DNA of 64,000 nt from contig CAYUZB010000003.1 of assembly GCA_964449565.1 (NCBI GenBank), positions 1 to 64,000 of the forward strand, in the 5' to 3' direction. The position numbers and the translations under genes are program-made. Shown piece after piece: positions 62,558 through 64,000 of the stretch. Position 1 is the first letter of the stretch. Each line of letters begins with the position of its first letter. Below the pieces are notes generated by a model. The model saw nothing but the letters and a program-made list of their open reading frames with translations, ran no database searches and had not been told where the DNA came from. The stretch comes from Granulosicoccus sp964449565. GTDB taxonomy: Bacteria > Pseudomonadota > Gammaproteobacteria > Granulosicoccales > Granulosicoccaceae.

Positions 62558-62695
62558 ACGAGATTTTCAGATTATTCTTTTCCAGCGATGCCGAAGCTTA
62601 CACCTCACACCCGGCATTGTTTCATTGCCGCGCTGATTTGACGTTAGTATATGGGCAGAAGCGCTCTATCAGCGCCGTTTCCACTATCTTGAGTC

Positions 62696-64000
62696 ATGTC
62701 CAGAAAAGAAACCCCATCCCCCCGTCCCGCATCCGGCGAGCCTGCCTCTGGCAACACACTTTGGGGTGGTCGCTTCAGCGAATCAACCGATGCCTTCGTG
62801 CAGGAATTTACTAGTTCTGTCGGCTTCGATCAGCGCATGTACAGGCAGGACATCGCCGGTTCTCGGGCCCATGCGACCATGCTGGCAAAAACCGGGGTCA
62901 TCTCGGATGACGATCGTGCGGCCATTATCGATGGGCTTGATGCGATCGAGGCCAGCATTGAGACTGGCGATTTTGACTGGTCGGTCGCGCTCGAAGATGT
63001 GCACATGAATATTGAAGCCGCCCTGACAGCTCGCATTGGCGACGCCGGTAAACGTCTGCATACCGGCCGATCACGCAACGATCAGGTAGCCACCGATATT
63101 CGCCTGTATTTACGTGATGCCATTGATGCTGCCAGTGCCGAGTGCGAGCGATTGCTCGATGGCCTGCTTGACCTTGCAGAACGTGAGGCATCGACGATCA
63201 TGCCTGGCTTTACCCATTTGCAGACGGCGCAGCCAGTGACCTTCGGGCATCACGTCATGGCCTGGCACGAAATGATTGTGCGTGATCTGGGACGGCTGGC
63301 TGATACACGCAAGCGGCTTAACGTTTTGCCCCTGGGCGCTGCGGCGCTGGCCGGGACTTCCTATCCGATAGACCGTCATATGACTGCCGAGCTGCTGGGT
63401 TTTGATGGGGTTTGCGAGAACTCACTTGATGCGGTCAGTGATCGTGACTTTGCGATTGAATTCTGTTCAACAGCGGCTGTCTGCCTGATGCACTTGTCGC
63501 GCATTGCAGAAGAACTGGTTCTTTGGACATCGGCACAATTCAATTTCATCCGGCTGCCCGATCGTTTCTGTACCGGTTCGTCCATCATGCCGCAAAAGAA
63601 AAACCCCGATGTTCCTGAACTGGTTCGTGGCAAGTCGAGTCGAACCTTTGGCAATCTGATGGCTCTGCTGGCGCTGATGAAGTCACAGCCTCTGGCTTAT
63701 AACAAGGACAATCAGGAAGACAAGGAGCCCTTGTTCGATTCGGTTGATACCTTGCTTGGCAGTGTGCGGGCCTTTGCCGATATGTTGCCAGCGATTGAAG
63801 TCAATGAAGAGGTTATGCGTGAAGCGGCCCTGCGTGGATTTTCAACAGCGACTGATCTGGCGGATTACCTGGTCAGAAAGGGACTGGCTTTTCGCGATGC
63901 ACATGAAGTTGTCGGCAAGGCGGTTGCGCATGGCATTGCGCGCGACAAGGACCTCGCCGAACTGGATCTGTCGGAACTGCAAGCGTTCAGCGCTGATATC
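62696..64000 (+). CDS. argH: Argininosuccinate lyase (cut by window end)
   Basis: The first 435 codons of a lyase that splits argininosuccinate into arginine and fumarate. It contains LWGGRFSESTDAFVQEFTSS, the HTGRSRNDQVATDIRLYLRD active-site block and the fumarase-superfamily signature GSSIMPQKKNPDVPEL with the catalytic serine. The first 20 residues (SRKETPSPRPASGEPAS) are an unusual Pro/Ser-rich lead. The frame is open at the last base, with perhaps 30 residues missing. Confidence 0.98.
   Translation, partial: MSRKETPSPRPASGEPASGNTLWGGRFSESTDAFVQEFTSSVGFDQRMYRQDIAGSRAHATMLAKTGVISDDDRAAIIDGLDAIEASIETGDFDWSVALEDVHMNIEAALTARIGDAGKRLHTGRSRNDQVATDIRLYLRDAIDAASAECERLLDGLLDLAEREASTIMPGFTHLQTAQPVTFGHHVMAWHEMIVRDLGRLADTRKRLNVLPLGAAALAGTSYPIDRHMTAELLGFDGVCENSLDAVSDRDFAIEFCSTAAVCLMHLSRIAEELVLWTSAQFNFIRLPDRFCTGSSIMPQKKNPDVPELVRGKSSRTFGNLMALLALMKSQPLAYNKDNQEDKEPLFDSVDTLLGSVRAFADMLPAIEVNEEVMREAALRGFSTATDLADYLVRKGLAFRDAHEVVGKAVAHGIARDKDLAELDLSELQAFSADI

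Noticed and set aside
1..64000. CRISPR arrays, tRNA or rRNA genes, prophage
   Set aside because: No regularly spaced short repeats, no cloverleaf-like or rRNA segments, and no phage structural genes were seen in the window.

Overview
The window looks like the replication-origin neighbourhood of a free-living gammaproteobacterial chromosome of roughly half G+C. The evidence is the gene order rpmH-dnaA-dnaN-recF-gyrB, the leftward rnpA-yidD-yidC-mnmE and mnmG-rsmG-parA-parB blocks, a complete F-type ATP synthase operon (atpIBEFHAGDC), and further along glmU-glmS, with gammaproteobacterial-type PrlC, UbiD, PepN, EnvC and CtpA. I cannot name the genus from sequence alone. Two 100-base runs of N (22720-22819 and 31131-31230) show that this is a scaffold from a draft assembly.

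Layout. 1-8.1 kb: a truncated MFS transporter, a cold-shock protein, aminopeptidase N, a small unrecognised zinc-protease-like protein, a PGPGW membrane protein, EnvC and the CtpA protease (envelope and protein turnover). 8.2-16.4 kb: accessory metabolism and transport, with an iron alcohol dehydrogenase, YidB, two EamA exporters, a secreted GH16 glycosidase whose catalytic domain is split by three FN3-like domains, a DsbA-fold isomerase, an MFS transporter and a TPR protein. 16.4-30.1 kb: glmU-glmS and the atp operon, with a c-type cytochrome and a two-gene cysteine-sulfinate decarboxylase/cysteine dioxygenase unit lying between them. This unit is a probable hypotaurine pathway (cysteine to cysteine sulfinate to hypotaurine) in a place where many gammaproteobacteria have atpC next to glmU. 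30.2-32.9 kb: a broken surface protein with a Pro/Thr/Glu-rich linker, a LysE exporter and two orphan hypothetical genes. 33-54 kb: chromosome partitioning, tRNA modification, an MsbA-like ABC exporter, and the origin region, with DnaA boxes on both sides of dnaA. 54-64 kb: ubiD, an array of three LacI-sensor/LuxR-HTH regulators, hemD-hemC and the start of argH.

The most unusual part is 55.1-60.9 kb. A unit made of the last third of ubiD, a regulator gene and the last few dozen bases of hemD is present three times in tandem. The regulators have a periplasmic-binding-protein-like sensor (as in LacI) but carry a LuxR/GerE helix-turn-helix at the C-terminus instead of the LacI HTH at the N-terminus. 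Copies 1 and 2 encode identical proteins; copy 3 is clearly diverged in the sensor but nearly unchanged in the HTH. The ubiD fragment starting copy 2 is a chimera: its left part matches copy 3 and its right part matches the real ubiD. This places an unequal crossover in a 26-bp window and lets the history be read: an old duplication, divergence of the two sensors, then a recent amplification of one of them.
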